Assembly: GCF_900475285.1 (NCBI RefSeq)
Contig: NZ_LS483370.1
Span: 1,936,001 to 2,000,000 of the forward strand
Origin: Pseudomonas taetrolens
GTDB taxonomy: Bacteria; Pseudomonadota; Gammaproteobacteria; Pseudomonadales; Pseudomonadaceae
Direction of reading: 5' to 3'
DNA: 64,000 nucleotides
In this document: piece by piece, positions 1-8,118 of the stretch
Numbering within the stretch: position 1 is the stretch's first letter
Layout: every line of letters begins with the position of its first letter
Position numbers and translations under genes: made by a program
The notes under the pieces: generated by a model
The model's input: only the letters and a program-made list of their open reading frames with translations
Databases searched by the model: none
Told to the model about the DNA's origin: nothing

Positions 1-2
1 GC

Positions 3-1238
3 AGCGACACGCGCAAACTCAGTGGCAGCAAGGCGCGCCTGCTGGATGCCTACGTGTACGGTGATTTTACCGTCAACGACGACCAATACGTGTCCCTCAA
101 GGCCGGGCGGCACCTGGTGGCCTGGGGCGAAAGCCTGTTCTGGCCGAACATCAGCCAAGGCCAGGCGCCGGTCGATTCAACCAAGTTCAACGTTCCCGGC
201 ACTGAAGCCAAGGACGCTTACTTGCCGGTGGGGCAGATCTCGGGGTCGTGGTCGATTAACGATGACCTGGCCTTGCTTGGCTTCTACCAGTACAAGTGGG
301 AAGAAACCCAGCTCAACCCGGTGGGCGACTACTTTGGCAGTGACACCTTTGGCCCGGGCGCCGAGTTCTATCGCCTGGCACCGGGCATTATCCAGAACCT
401 TCCAGACCCGTCGTTCCGGGCCGTGGACTATGCCGGTTCGGTCAAGCCGGGCGACAGCGGAGAGTGGGGCCTCGGCACCCGTTACCGGCTGACGCAAAAT
501 ACCGAGATCGGCCTGTTTCATTACCGCTACCACGACCGCGTACCGGCACTGTTCTTCGATTTTACCGGCCAGACCCACTATTCCTCGCTGGGCAAAGTCG
601 GCGGTGGCGGTAACGGCCCGAGTTATCAATTGGGCTACTTCGACAACATCAAACTCACCGGGGCCAGCTTTACCACCAAGGTCGGTGACTCGGTGCAGTT
701 TGCCGGTGACCTGAGCTACCGCGACGGAGCGGCGGTGTATTTGAGCAATGGCGCCCCGGCACGTGGACAGGTGTGGCAGGGCAACCTGAACGCGGTGTAT
801 ATCCTTGGCCCTTCGTTCATGGCGCAACAGACCAACCTGATGGCCGAAGTGGTGCACCAGCGAATCCAGGGGGTTGATGACCTGACGATCACCGGCGGTG
901 GTGCAGGCACCGACGGCACGTTCAACAAATTCGTCTATGACGGTCAGACCCGGGGCTCAACGCTGTTGGGATTGGGTGCGTATTTCGATCACCCGAACGT
1001 CTTTGCCGGCTGGGACCTGACCACCAAGGCCACCTGGACCCAGAACATCGACGGCAGTGCCTACTCGGGTCTGGGCCGCGCCGAAAAGCGTCTGACCCTG
1101 GGCGGCGACTTCAAGTACCTGGGTAATTTCCAGTTGGGGATGACCTACGTGATGTACCTGAGTTCGGCCGACATCGCCCAGGGCCGCATGATGGCTGACC
1201 GCGATTATCTGTCGTTAAACGGCAAGTACACCTTCTGA
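3..1238 (+). CDS. DUF1302 family outer-membrane protein, 5' truncated by window edge
   Basis: The reading frame is open from the window edge, so the true start and signal peptide lie to the left. The visible 411 codons carry hallmarks of DUF1302: an early RLLDAYVYGDF segment, a GRHLVAWGESLFWPNISQ stretch, then PGTEAKDAYLPVGQIS, and alternating short strands ending in an aromatic residue (SLNGKYTF), as in outer-membrane beta-barrels. In Pseudomonas, DUF1302 genes usually sit beside DUF1329, YCF48-like and MMPL genes in clusters for degrading hydrophobic compounds such as steroids or terpenes; YCF48-like and MMPL genes appear here at 14477-17880. A role in substrate uptake or surface handling is inferred. 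The family match is firm, the substrate is not known. Confidence 0.85.
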   Translation, partial: SDTRKLSGSKARLLDAYVYGDFTVNDDQYVSLKAGRHLVAWGESLFWPNISQGQAPVDSTKFNVPGTEAKDAYLPVGQISGSWSINDDLALLGFYQYKWEETQLNPVGDYFGSDTFGPGAEFYRLAPGIIQNLPDPSFRAVDYAGSVKPGDSGEWGLGTRYRLTQNTEIGLFHYRYHDRVPALFFDFTGQTHYSSLGKVGGGGNGPSYQLGYFDNIKLTGASFTTKVGDSVQFAGDLSYRDGAAVYLSNGAPARGQVWQGNLNAVYILGPSFMAQQTNLMAEVVHQRIQGVDDLTITGGGAGTDGTFNKFVYDGQTRGSTLLGLGAYFDHPNVFAGWDLTTKATWTQNIDGSAYSGLGRAEKRLTLGGDFKYLGNFQLGMTYVMYLSSADIAQGRMMADRDYLSLNGKYTF

Positions 1239-1257
1239 GACGGGAGAGCAGGTACTC

Positions 1258-2481
1258 ATGAACAATGCCCGACATGTGTTTGAACCGCTGACCATTGGCC
1301 CCTTGACGTTGCGTAACCGGATTATCAAATCGGCAACCAATGAGGGCATGGCGCCCCAAGGGATTCCCTCGCGACAGTTGGTCAAGCTCCACGCGGCACT
1401 GGCGGAAGGCGGGGTGGGCATGACCACCCTGGCGTACTGTTCGGTCAGCCCGGACGGTCGCACGCTGCCGGGGCAGATAGTCCTCGACGCAAGCACTGTC
1501 CCTCATTTGCGTGCCCTGACCGATGCCGTGCATCGGCACGGCGCTGCCGCCTCGGCACAAATCACCCACGGAGGCTGTTTTACCTTTTTGCGTGAACGCT
1601 CGACGCCCAGGCCTCTGTCCTCCAGCGGTGGATTCAACAAGGTCGGGCTGATGAGCGGGATGTGGCGCAAGCAGGCCATGACCGAAGCCGATATGACGCA
1701 GGTGATCGGCCAGTTTGTACAGGGTGCCGAGCTGGCCCGTGCGGCGGGCTTCGATGCCGTGGAACTGCACATGGGCCACGGCTATTTGCTCAGCCAGTTT
1801 ATTTCCCCGCTTTATAACAGGCGACGTGACTCGTACGGCGGCAGTCTGGAAAACCGTTTGCGCTTTCCGCTGAGGGTGTTGCGTGCAGTGCTGGAGGCGG
1901 TGGGCAATGACCTGGCGGTGATCTGCAAATACAGCATCACGGATGGCGTTCGGGGCGGTAATACCGCGCAGGACGGCGCGGCCATTGCCAGATTGCTGGA
2001 AGCGGCGGGAGCGCATCTGCTGGTACTCAGTGCGGGCATGAACGTTGAGTCCATTACCACCATGTTTGGCTCTTCATTTCCCAAGGAGAACCGGGTGAAG
2101 GCGGGCAATCCGCTGATTGGCATGGCGATGGCGTTGCAGCGCCTGAAAGAGCCCGAGGTCGTGTTCCGGGAGCTGTACCTGCTGGAACATGCGCGCAAGG
2201 TCAGGGCTGCGGTGAAGTTGCCGCTGGCGTACCTGGGCGGGGTATCGAGTCTGGAAGGCATCGAGCGGGCAATGGCTGAAGGGTTTGATGCCGTGGCGAT
2301 GGGGCGGGGGTTGATTTGCCAGCCGGACTTCGTCAACCGATTGTCCCAAGGCCTGGCCCGACACAGTGGCTGTACCGCCTGCAACCGGTGCGTGGCCATG
2401 ATGTACACCCCCGGTGGCACCTCGTGTGTGCTCGGCCCGGCGGGTGATCCGGTGCTCAATGCGCAACCGGCAGCGGGCTAA
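1258..2481 (+). CDS. Old yellow enzyme family NADH:flavin oxidoreductase
   Basis: A 407-residue FMN-binding TIM barrel of the OYE family starting 19 bp after the DUF1302 stop, with a GGGAG-type ribosome site. The N-terminus FEPLTIGPLTLRNRIIKSA, the HMGHGYLLSQFISPLYNRR segment near residue 165 and the SYGGSLENR motif are diagnostic. The C-terminus has a cysteine-rich CTACNRCVAMMY segment resembling the 4Fe-4S motif of 2,4-dienoyl-CoA/enoate reductases (FadH, BaiCD/BaiH), but the second FAD/NADH domain of those enzymes is absent (they run to about 640-670 residues). In the steroid context it could reduce a double bond of a ring or dienoyl-CoA intermediate; this is an inference. Substrate unknown. 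Confidence 0.88.
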   Translation: MNNARHVFEPLTIGPLTLRNRIIKSATNEGMAPQGIPSRQLVKLHAALAEGGVGMTTLAYCSVSPDGRTLPGQIVLDASTVPHLRALTDAVHRHGAAASAQITHGGCFTFLRERSTPRPLSSSGGFNKVGLMSGMWRKQAMTEADMTQVIGQFVQGAELARAAGFDAVELHMGHGYLLSQFISPLYNRRRDSYGGSLENRLRFPLRVLRAVLEAVGNDLAVICKYSITDGVRGGNTAQDGAAIARLLEAAGAHLLVLSAGMNVESITTMFGSSFPKENRVKAGNPLIGMAMALQRLKEPEVVFRELYLLEHARKVRAAVKLPLAYLGGVSSLEGIERAMAEGFDAVAMGRGLICQPDFVNRLSQGLARHSGCTACNRCVAMMYTPGGTSCVLGPAGDPVLNAQPAAG

Positions 2482-2490
2482 TGCCGGGCT

Positions 2491-2521
2491 CCCCCTGAAC
2501 CTTCGCGAAAGGTTCAGGGGG
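2491..2521. terminator. Hairpin between convergent genes
   Basis: A perfect 13-bp stem (CCCCCTGAACCTT with AAGGTTCAGGGGG) and a 5-nt loop sits between the ends of the convergent OYE and acyl-CoA dehydrogenase genes. There is no clear T-run on either side, so it may work as a bidirectional hairpin terminator or a 3'-end stabiliser. Confidence 0.6.
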
Positions 2522-2541
2522 CGGCTGCGGTCTTGTAAACG

Positions 2542-3726
2542 CTAGCGAGGTTCCCGTGGCATTCCCAGCGCACGTTCAGCAATGATGTTGCGCTGTATCT
2601 CACTGCTGCCGCCGTAAATGGTGTCAGCGCGGGTGAATAGAAACAGGGCTTGCAGACGGGTCAGTTGATACGGTGCGGCGTCCAGCAACTCGGCCTCCGG
2701 CCCCATGACATCCATGGCCAGTTTGCCCAGCTCAAGGTGCCAGGTGGACCACGCCAGTTTATAAAGGGTCGCCTCCGGTCGCAGACTGCCGTCCTGCGGC
2801 CCGGACAACATGCGCAACGAGTTGTAGCGCAGCACGCGCAGGCCGCTCCAGGCCTGGGCAATGCGCTGGCGCAAGACCGGGTCTTGCGCGGCACCGTTGG
2901 CTTTGGCGATGCGCACCACCTCGTCCAGTTCGTTTTGAAACTGCATCTGCTGACCCAGGGTCGACACCCCGCGCTCAAACCCGAGCAGCGCCATGGCGAT
3001 TTTCCAGCCATCGCCCGGCTGGCCAATCAAGTTGTCGCCCGAGGTACGGGCCTCGTCGAAGAACACTTCGTTGAATTCACAGGTGCCCGTCAATTGCTGA
3101 ATGGGCTGGACCCGGATCTGTGGCTGGTTCATCGGCACCAGCAGAAAAGACAGGCCGCGATGGCCGACACTGCCGGGTTCGGTGCGTGCCAGCACAAAGC
3201 ACCAGTCCGACTCATGGGCCAGCGAGGTCCAGACTTTCTGGCCGCTGATCAGCCATTGCCCCGTATCGACGTCGAGCTGGGCGCGGGTCTTGATGTTGGC
3301 CAGGTCTGAACCGGCACCCGGCTCGGAATAGCCTTGGCACCAGAAATGCTGACCGGTGAGAATCGGCGGCAAAAACCGCTGTTGTTGCTCGGGCGTGCCG
3401 AACGCTGCAATGGTCGGCCCCACGAGGCCTTCGCCAATGTGTCCCATGCGTCCTGGGCCGCCAGCGCGGGCATACTCTTCAAAAAAGATCACCTGCTGGT
3501 TGATGGTCAAACCCCGGCCACCGTGTTCGATTGACCAACCTGCACCGATCCAGTTGCCCTTTGCCAGCTCTTGTTCCCAGCGTTTGCGCTGTTCGGGGGC
3601 GAAGTCTTCATCACCGGGGCCGCCGCGCAAACGCAGTACGCTGAACTCACCGGTCAGATGCTGGCGCATCCACTCGGCAACTTGATGACGGAACTGCTCA
3701 TCTGCAGCGCTAAAGCCGATATTCAT
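2542..3726 (-). CDS. Acyl-CoA dehydrogenase, catalytic (alpha) subunit, steroid type
   Basis: 394 residues with the full acyl-CoA dehydrogenase fold: helical N-domain, the FAD-binding beta domain with QGYSEPGAGSDLANIKT near 131-147, and a C-terminal helical domain ending TIYGGSSEIQRNIIAERALG. The usual MCAD-type catalytic Glu (in YEGT) is Gly here; instead there is a Glu in LLGFERG (residue 251), the position of the base in the FadE/ChsE steroid enzymes. Its ATG overlaps the stop of the upstream broken dehydrogenase by 4 bp, so the two are translationally coupled, as expected of an alpha2beta2 pair. By analogy with Scd1A/FadE-type enzymes it would desaturate a steroid-derived acyl-CoA and pass electrons to ETF. 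The exact substrate cannot be read from sequence. Confidence 0.85.
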   Translation of the reverse strand: MNIGFSAADEQFRHQVAEWMRQHLTGEFSVLRLRGGPGDEDFAPEQRKRWEQELAKGNWIGAGWSIEHGGRGLTINQQVIFFEEYARAGGPGRMGHIGEGLVGPTIAAFGTPEQQQRFLPPILTGQHFWCQGYSEPGAGSDLANIKTRAQLDVDTGQWLISGQKVWTSLAHESDWCFVLARTEPGSVGHRGLSFLLVPMNQPQIRVQPIQQLTGTCEFNEVFFDEARTSGDNLIGQPGDGWKIAMALLGFERGVSTLGQQMQFQNELDEVVRIAKANGAAQDPVLRQRIAQAWSGLRVLRYNSLRMLSGPQDGSLRPEATLYKLAWSTWHLELGKLAMDVMGPEAELLDAAPYQLTRLQALFLFTRADTIYGGSSEIQRNIIAERALGMPREPR

Positions 3727-4896
3727 GGCTGTTCTCCGAAAATCTGTTTTGCCAATTGTTCGCGATGAAATGCCGGGGTCCCGAGTAACTGTTCGCTGGC
3801 CCGCGCCCGCTTGAAATACAGGTGCGGGTCATATTCCCAGGTGAATCCGACGCCGCCGTGCAATTGGATCGACTCGGCCGCGCACTGGAAAAAGCCTTCG
3901 CTGGCATGGATTTTTGCGGTTGCGGCAGCCTCGGCCAGTTGCTGTCTGGCACTCGGATCGCCGTCGATATTCAAATACTCAGTAGCGATGCATGCCGCGT
4001 AGTAGCTGGCCGAACGGGCACACTCAACCGCCATCATCAAGTCCGCGCAGCGGTGCTTGATCGCCTGGAAGCTGGCAATGCTGCGGCCGAATTGCTCGCG
4101 TCCGGTGATATAGGCAAGTGTCAGGTCCAGCGACTGTTGCGCACCACCGGTCTGTTCAGCAGCCAGGCCGATACAGGCAATACGCAGTACGTCACGCAAC
4201 ATCGGCCAGCCCTGGCCGGGTTCGCTGAGCAACTGCTCGTCCAGCAGCTCGACGTCTTTGAGCGTTACGCTGGCCAGGCGCCGGGTCTGGTCCAGTGTCG
4301 GCACCTGCCGGCGACTGATGCCGGGCGTGTCGGCGGGCAGGGCGAACAGGCGAATACCGGCCTCACCGATACTGCCGGGTGTGCGTGCAGCAATGATCAA
4401 CAAATCACAGTCGGCACCATCGACGACGTACAGGTACTCGCCGTTGAGACGATAACCACCGGCAAAGCTTTGGGCCGATACCGTGATTGCGCTGTCGTCC
4501 CAGCGCGCGGAGCTGGTGTAGGCGAGGGTGGCGGTAATTTCGCCGGCGGCAATCTGCGTCAGCCAGTGCGCCTTGAGCGCGCTGTTATCACTGAGCAACA
4601 GCGCGGGAATAGCCAGGCAGCAGGTGGCAAAAAAAAGCTGAAGGCAGGAGGCTGCGGCCCAACTGTTCTTGCAACAGGCTGACTTCCACGAACCCCAGTC
4701 CCAGGCCGCCGAACTCTTCAGGGATCGCCAGGGCCGGCCAATACAGTTCACGGGCGATGCGTGTCCAGACTTCGGGGTCATGCCCGTGCTCGCTGGCCAT
4801 TGCCGCGCGCACGGCACTGGAGCTGGCGACCTGCGCCAAAAAGCGTTCGGCGGACTGCTGAATCATTCGCTGCTCGTCAGTCAGGGCAAGCTCCAT
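3723..4896 (-). pseudogene. Acyl-CoA dehydrogenase beta subunit, frameshifted in a T8 tract
   Basis: Reading from the ATG at 4896 gives MELALTDEQRMIQQSAERF and continues as a normal dehydrogenase N-domain (LAIPEEFGGLGLGFVEVSL) until LLPSAFFCHLLPG, after which the frame is wrong and stops near 4588. The correct continuation (ATCCLAIPALLLSDNSALK) is in the next frame down to 3723. The switch falls in a run of eight A on the + strand (4629-4636; T8 in the mRNA sense); with seven the frame is continuous at 390 codons. The repaired product has the C-terminus YFKRARASEQLLG with no catalytic Glu, as in the non-catalytic partner of alpha2beta2 steroid dehydrogenases, and precedes the alpha subunit with a 4-bp overlap. 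It may be a true null mutation, a sequencing error, or rescued by slippage. Confidence 0.8.
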
Positions 4897-4972
4897 AGGC
4901 TCCTCGTCATAAAAGTAGGGATCAGGCCGTGAGCATGGAAGGGGCTCCTGCGGGCGCAAACCCCGAGCCGGA

Positions 4973-4990
4973 CTAGTCCGTTTGGAGTGG
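4973..4990. promoter_or_regulatory. CTAG-containing motif in divergent promoter region (copy A)
   Basis: The 222-bp gap between two divergent catabolic operons (starts at 4896 and 5119) contains CTAGTCCGTTTGGAGTGG. Similar strings occur before the YCF48-like gene (14312) and the KshA-like gene (21125). CTAG is a rare tetranucleotide in enterobacterial and pseudomonad DNA, so three such matches in three intergenic regions of one cluster suggests a shared operator or activator site. No regulator is proven; the LuxR gene at 18056 is a candidate. Confidence 0.4.
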
Positions 4991-5118
4991 CAGCCCCCTC
5001 GTTTTACGAGGTCTTCACGGGTGTTCAGCGGGCGCTGGTGCTTAGTCTCAACGGACGATGATCCGCTCCGGGCGGCTTCCCATACTGCTCCCCAGCCATT
5101 GCCAACCCAGGAGCACAT

Positions 5119-5883
5119 GTGAACAGCGCAACCCACACCGCATTTCACACCAGTATCGACGCGGGAGTCGCTGAACTGGTGATCGACAGGCCACCGGTCA
5201 ATGCCCTCAACAGCCAGGAATGGCTGGATCTGGCGCACACCCTAGAAGCCCTGGGCCAGGATCCACAGGTACGCGTCATCGTGATTCGTGCCGAAGGGCG
5301 CGGTTTTTGCGCGGGCGTCGACATCAAGGAACTGGACGCCCACCCCGAATTGATCGTCAAGGTCAACGCCGGCAATTACGCCACCTTCAAGGCGGTGCAC
5401 CGTAACCCGGTGCCGGTCATCGTTGCGGTTCATGGCTTTGTATTGGGCGGCGGGATCGGTATTACCGGCGCCGCTGACATTGTCGTGGCGTCCGAGTGTG
5501 CCACCTTTGCCTTGCCTGAAGTGGACCGTGGCGCCATGGGCGGCGGAGCCCATTTGCAGCGTCTGTTTCCGGTGCAGAAAGTCCGTTACCTGTTCTTTAC
5601 CGGCGACAAGATCGGTGCGGTTGAAGCCCGGCAATACGGCTTTATCGAGCGCGTCGTGCCCCGCGAGCAGCTGCGTGAAACCGCCCTGCAGATCGCCCAC
5701 AAGATCGCCAGCAAAAGCCCGGCCATGATCCGTATCGCCAAAGAGGCGTTGAACGGCATCGAGGACGGCAATCTGGAAGACAAGTACCGCTGGGAGCAGG
5801 GCTTCACGCTCCAGGCCTACACCTCTGAGGACTCCGCCGAAACCCGGCGCGCCTTCGTTGAAAAACGCGACGCCACGTTCTGA
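5119..5883 (+). CDS. EchA20-like crotonase, probable steroid ring-D hydrolase
   Basis: A 254-residue crotonase-fold protein with a GTG start placed 6 nt after AGGAG; the ATG two bases upstream is followed at once by a stop. It resembles Mycobacterium tuberculosis EchA20 as recalled: PPVNALNSQEWLDLA, IRAEGRGFCAGVDIKEL, ADIVVASECATFALPEVDRG and IRIAKEALNGIE all have close counterparts there. EchA20 hydrolyses the ring of HIEC-CoA to give COCHEA-CoA in the pathway for the last two steroid rings. The first of the two hydratase glutamates (GGGCE in hydratases) is replaced by GGGIG, while the second (LPEV) is kept, which fits a hydrolase rather than a simple enoyl-CoA hydratase. First gene of an operon running to 12735. 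Confidence 0.8.
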   Translation: MNSATHTAFHTSIDAGVAELVIDRPPVNALNSQEWLDLAHTLEALGQDPQVRVIVIRAEGRGFCAGVDIKELDAHPELIVKVNAGNYATFKAVHRNPVPVIVAVHGFVLGGGIGITGAADIVVASECATFALPEVDRGAMGGGAHLQRLFPVQKVRYLFFTGDKIGAVEARQYGFIERVVPREQLRETALQIAHKIASKSPAMIRIAKEALNGIEDGNLEDKYRWEQGFTLQAYTSEDSAETRRAFVEKRDATF

Positions 5884-5893
5884 GGAGCTGACG

Positions 5894-7048
5894 ATGGAAC
5901 TGACTTACTCCCCCAAACAAAAGGCCTTTCGCCAGGAAGTGCGCCAATGGCTGGCAGCCAACCTGCCGGACAAGCCGTTGGCCAGCTACGACACCCGTGA
6001 GGGGTTTGAGCAGCATCGCCAGTGGGAAGCCAAACTGTTCGAAAACCGTCTGTCGATGGTGATGTGGCCGACCGAGCTGGGCGGGCGCGGCTGCGACCTG
6101 ATCGAGTGGCTGATATTCGAAGAGGAATACTACGGTGCCGGGGCCCCGATGCGGGTCAACCAGAATGGTCAGTTGCTGCTGGGTCCGACCCTGATGGAAT
6201 TCGGCACTGAAGCGCAAAAGAAGCGTTTCTTGCCGCGCATGGCTGCCAGCGTCGACATGTGGGCCCAGGGCTGGTCCGAGCCCAACGCCGGTTCTGACAT
6301 GGCGGCGATCACCAGCAAGGCAACACGCGACGGTGACAGCTATGTGCTGAACGGCCAGAAAACCTGGTCGACTCGGGCGATTTTTGCCGACTGGCTGTTT
6401 GGCCTGTTTCGCAGTGACCCGACCTCCAGCCGTCACCACGGTCTGTCGTTTGTCATGGTGCCGCTGAATGCGCCAGGCGTGACCGTGCGTCCGATCAAGG
6501 CCCTGAACGGCAAGGATGCGTTCGCCGAAGTGTTTTTCGATGACGTGCGCATTCCGTTGGAAAACCGTATTGGCGATGACGGACAAGGCTGGCATGTGGC
6601 GATGGCCACTGCCGGATTCGAGCGCGGCTTGCTGCTGCGCTCCCCGGCGCGTTTTCAGCACACCGCGCGCAAGCTGGTCGAGTTGTATCAGGCCAACCGT
6701 GCCAGTGCCGACCGCGATCCAAGCCTGGGAGATGCCGTCTGCAAAGCCTGGATGGACGCCCAGGCCTACGCCTTGTCCGCTTACCACACCGTGGGCCGCT
6801 TGAGCCGTGGGGCACAGATTGGCGCTGAATCCAGCACCAACAAGATCATTTGGTCCGAGCTGGATTTGCGCATCCACGAAACCGCGATGCGCATTCTGGG
6901 GGCCAGCGGTGAACTGACTGACCAATCGGTGCACGCGCACGACTGGCTGGAGGGCTTTCTGTTTGCCCAGGCCGGGCCGATTTACGCGGGCACCAACGAG
7001 ATCCAGCGCAATATCATTGCCGAGCGCATGCTCGGCCTGCCGAAGTGA
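5894..7048 (+). CDS. Acyl-CoA dehydrogenase, catalytic (alpha) subunit, second pair
   Basis: The ATG at 5894 lies after GAGGAG that overlaps the end of the EchA20-like gene; the longer upstream frame is not needed. The 384-residue product has the FAD-domain motif QGWSEPNAGSDMAAITS near 125-141 and a C-terminus IYAGTNEIQRNIIAERMLG. As in the enzyme at 2542, the usual YEGT glutamate is missing (YAGT) and a Glu in AGFERG (residue 243) can act as base. It is followed 8 bp later by a partner lacking that Glu. The pair would form an alpha2beta2 dehydrogenase of the steroid type (FadE/Scd class), reducing ETF. Its place beside EchA20-, FadA6- and IpdF-like genes suggests an intermediate of C/D-ring breakdown. 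Confidence 0.85.
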   Translation: MELTYSPKQKAFRQEVRQWLAANLPDKPLASYDTREGFEQHRQWEAKLFENRLSMVMWPTELGGRGCDLIEWLIFEEEYYGAGAPMRVNQNGQLLLGPTLMEFGTEAQKKRFLPRMAASVDMWAQGWSEPNAGSDMAAITSKATRDGDSYVLNGQKTWSTRAIFADWLFGLFRSDPTSSRHHGLSFVMVPLNAPGVTVRPIKALNGKDAFAEVFFDDVRIPLENRIGDDGQGWHVAMATAGFERGLLLRSPARFQHTARKLVELYQANRASADRDPSLGDAVCKAWMDAQAYALSAYHTVGRLSRGAQIGAESSTNKIIWSELDLRIHETAMRILGASGELTDQSVHAHDWLEGFLFAQAGPIYAGTNEIQRNIIAERMLGLPK

Positions 7049-7056
7049 GGCCGGGT

Positions 7057-8115
7057 ATGGACTTTACCTTTACCGATGACCAGCAAACGTTCCGCGAGGC
7101 CATCAGCCGTTTTCTGATGACCGAAGCCGCACCGGAAATGCTCCGTGAAATCTGGGAAACCGACGTCGGGCGCTCACCGGATCTGCGCAACAAAATTGCC
7201 GAACAGGGCCTCACGGCACTCTCGGTGCCCGAAGCCTTTGGTGGCCTGGGCATGGACGATGTGGCCTGGTCATTAATGACTCAGGAACTGGGTTATTACG
7301 CCATTCCCGATTCGCTGGCCGACACCGCCTACGTGGCCAGTGCCTTGATCGCCGGTTTGCCGCAGAGCGTGGCACTGCGCGGCGAATGGTTGGGGCAGAT
7401 TGCCGATGGCAGTCTACGGGTCGCGATCGGGCATCCGGTCAATCCGCTGGTGGCCGATGCCGCCCACGCTGACTTGCTGTTGTTGGCCCATGGCGATGAG
7501 GTTCACGCTGTCCCTCGGGCTCAGGTCGATGTGCAGTCGCACGCCAGCCTTGATGCTTCGCGGCGTCTGGCCCGGGTCAGTTGGCAACCGAGCGCCGCCA
7601 CGTTGGTGGCGCAGGGTGAAACAGGCCGCGCGTTATGGGCGCATACCCTGAGCCGCGGTGCGTTGTCGGTGGCCGGGCAACTGCTCGGGCTGGCGCAACG
7701 GATGCTGGACCTGTCGGTGGACTACGCCGCCCAGCGCAAGCAGTTTGGCAAGCCGATCGGCAGTTTTCAGGCGGTCAAACATCACCTGGCCGACGTGGCC
7801 ACGCAGCTTGAGTTCGCCAAACCGGTTCTCTATCGCGCCGCCTATGCACTGGCCCACAGCGAGAAAAACGCTGATGTGTGGGTGTCGCAAGCGCGTCTGG
7901 CCTGCTGTGAAGCCAGTTGGCTGGCAGCGCGCCACGGGATCCAGGTGCACGGCGCCATGGGTTACACCTGGGAAGTCGACCTGCAAATGTTCATGAAGCG
8001 GGCCTGGGCGCTGGATAACGCCTGGGGCGACCGCGCCCTGCATAAAAATCGTGTCGCCGAACACGTACTCAGCGGTGCGGCGCCTTTGGGCCCTGGCCAT
8101 ACCTTCGAGGATTGA
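7057..8115 (+). CDS. Acyl-CoA dehydrogenase, non-catalytic (beta) subunit
   Basis: 352 residues beginning MDFTFTDDQQTFREAISRF, with the start at 7057 rather than a GTG overlapping the previous stop. It has the dehydrogenase N-domain (PEAFGGLGMDDVAW), a shortened middle domain without a recognisable SEPxAGSD flavin motif, and the C-terminal helical domain with RKQFGKPIGSFQAVKHHLAD and QVHGAMGYTWEVDLQMFMKR. Where catalytic subunits carry a Glu before the final helix it reads NAWGDRALHK, so no base is present. These are the marks of the beta partner in heterotetrameric steroid acyl-CoA dehydrogenases. It sits 8 bp after the alpha subunit and 3 bp before the thiolase. Confidence 0.82.
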   Translation: MDFTFTDDQQTFREAISRFLMTEAAPEMLREIWETDVGRSPDLRNKIAEQGLTALSVPEAFGGLGMDDVAWSLMTQELGYYAIPDSLADTAYVASALIAGLPQSVALRGEWLGQIADGSLRVAIGHPVNPLVADAAHADLLLLAHGDEVHAVPRAQVDVQSHASLDASRRLARVSWQPSAATLVAQGETGRALWAHTLSRGALSVAGQLLGLAQRMLDLSVDYAAQRKQFGKPIGSFQAVKHHLADVATQLEFAKPVLYRAAYALAHSEKNADVWVSQARLACCEASWLAARHGIQVHGAMGYTWEVDLQMFMKRAWALDNAWGDRALHKNRVAEHVLSGAAPLGPGHTFED

Positions 8116-8118
8116 TTA

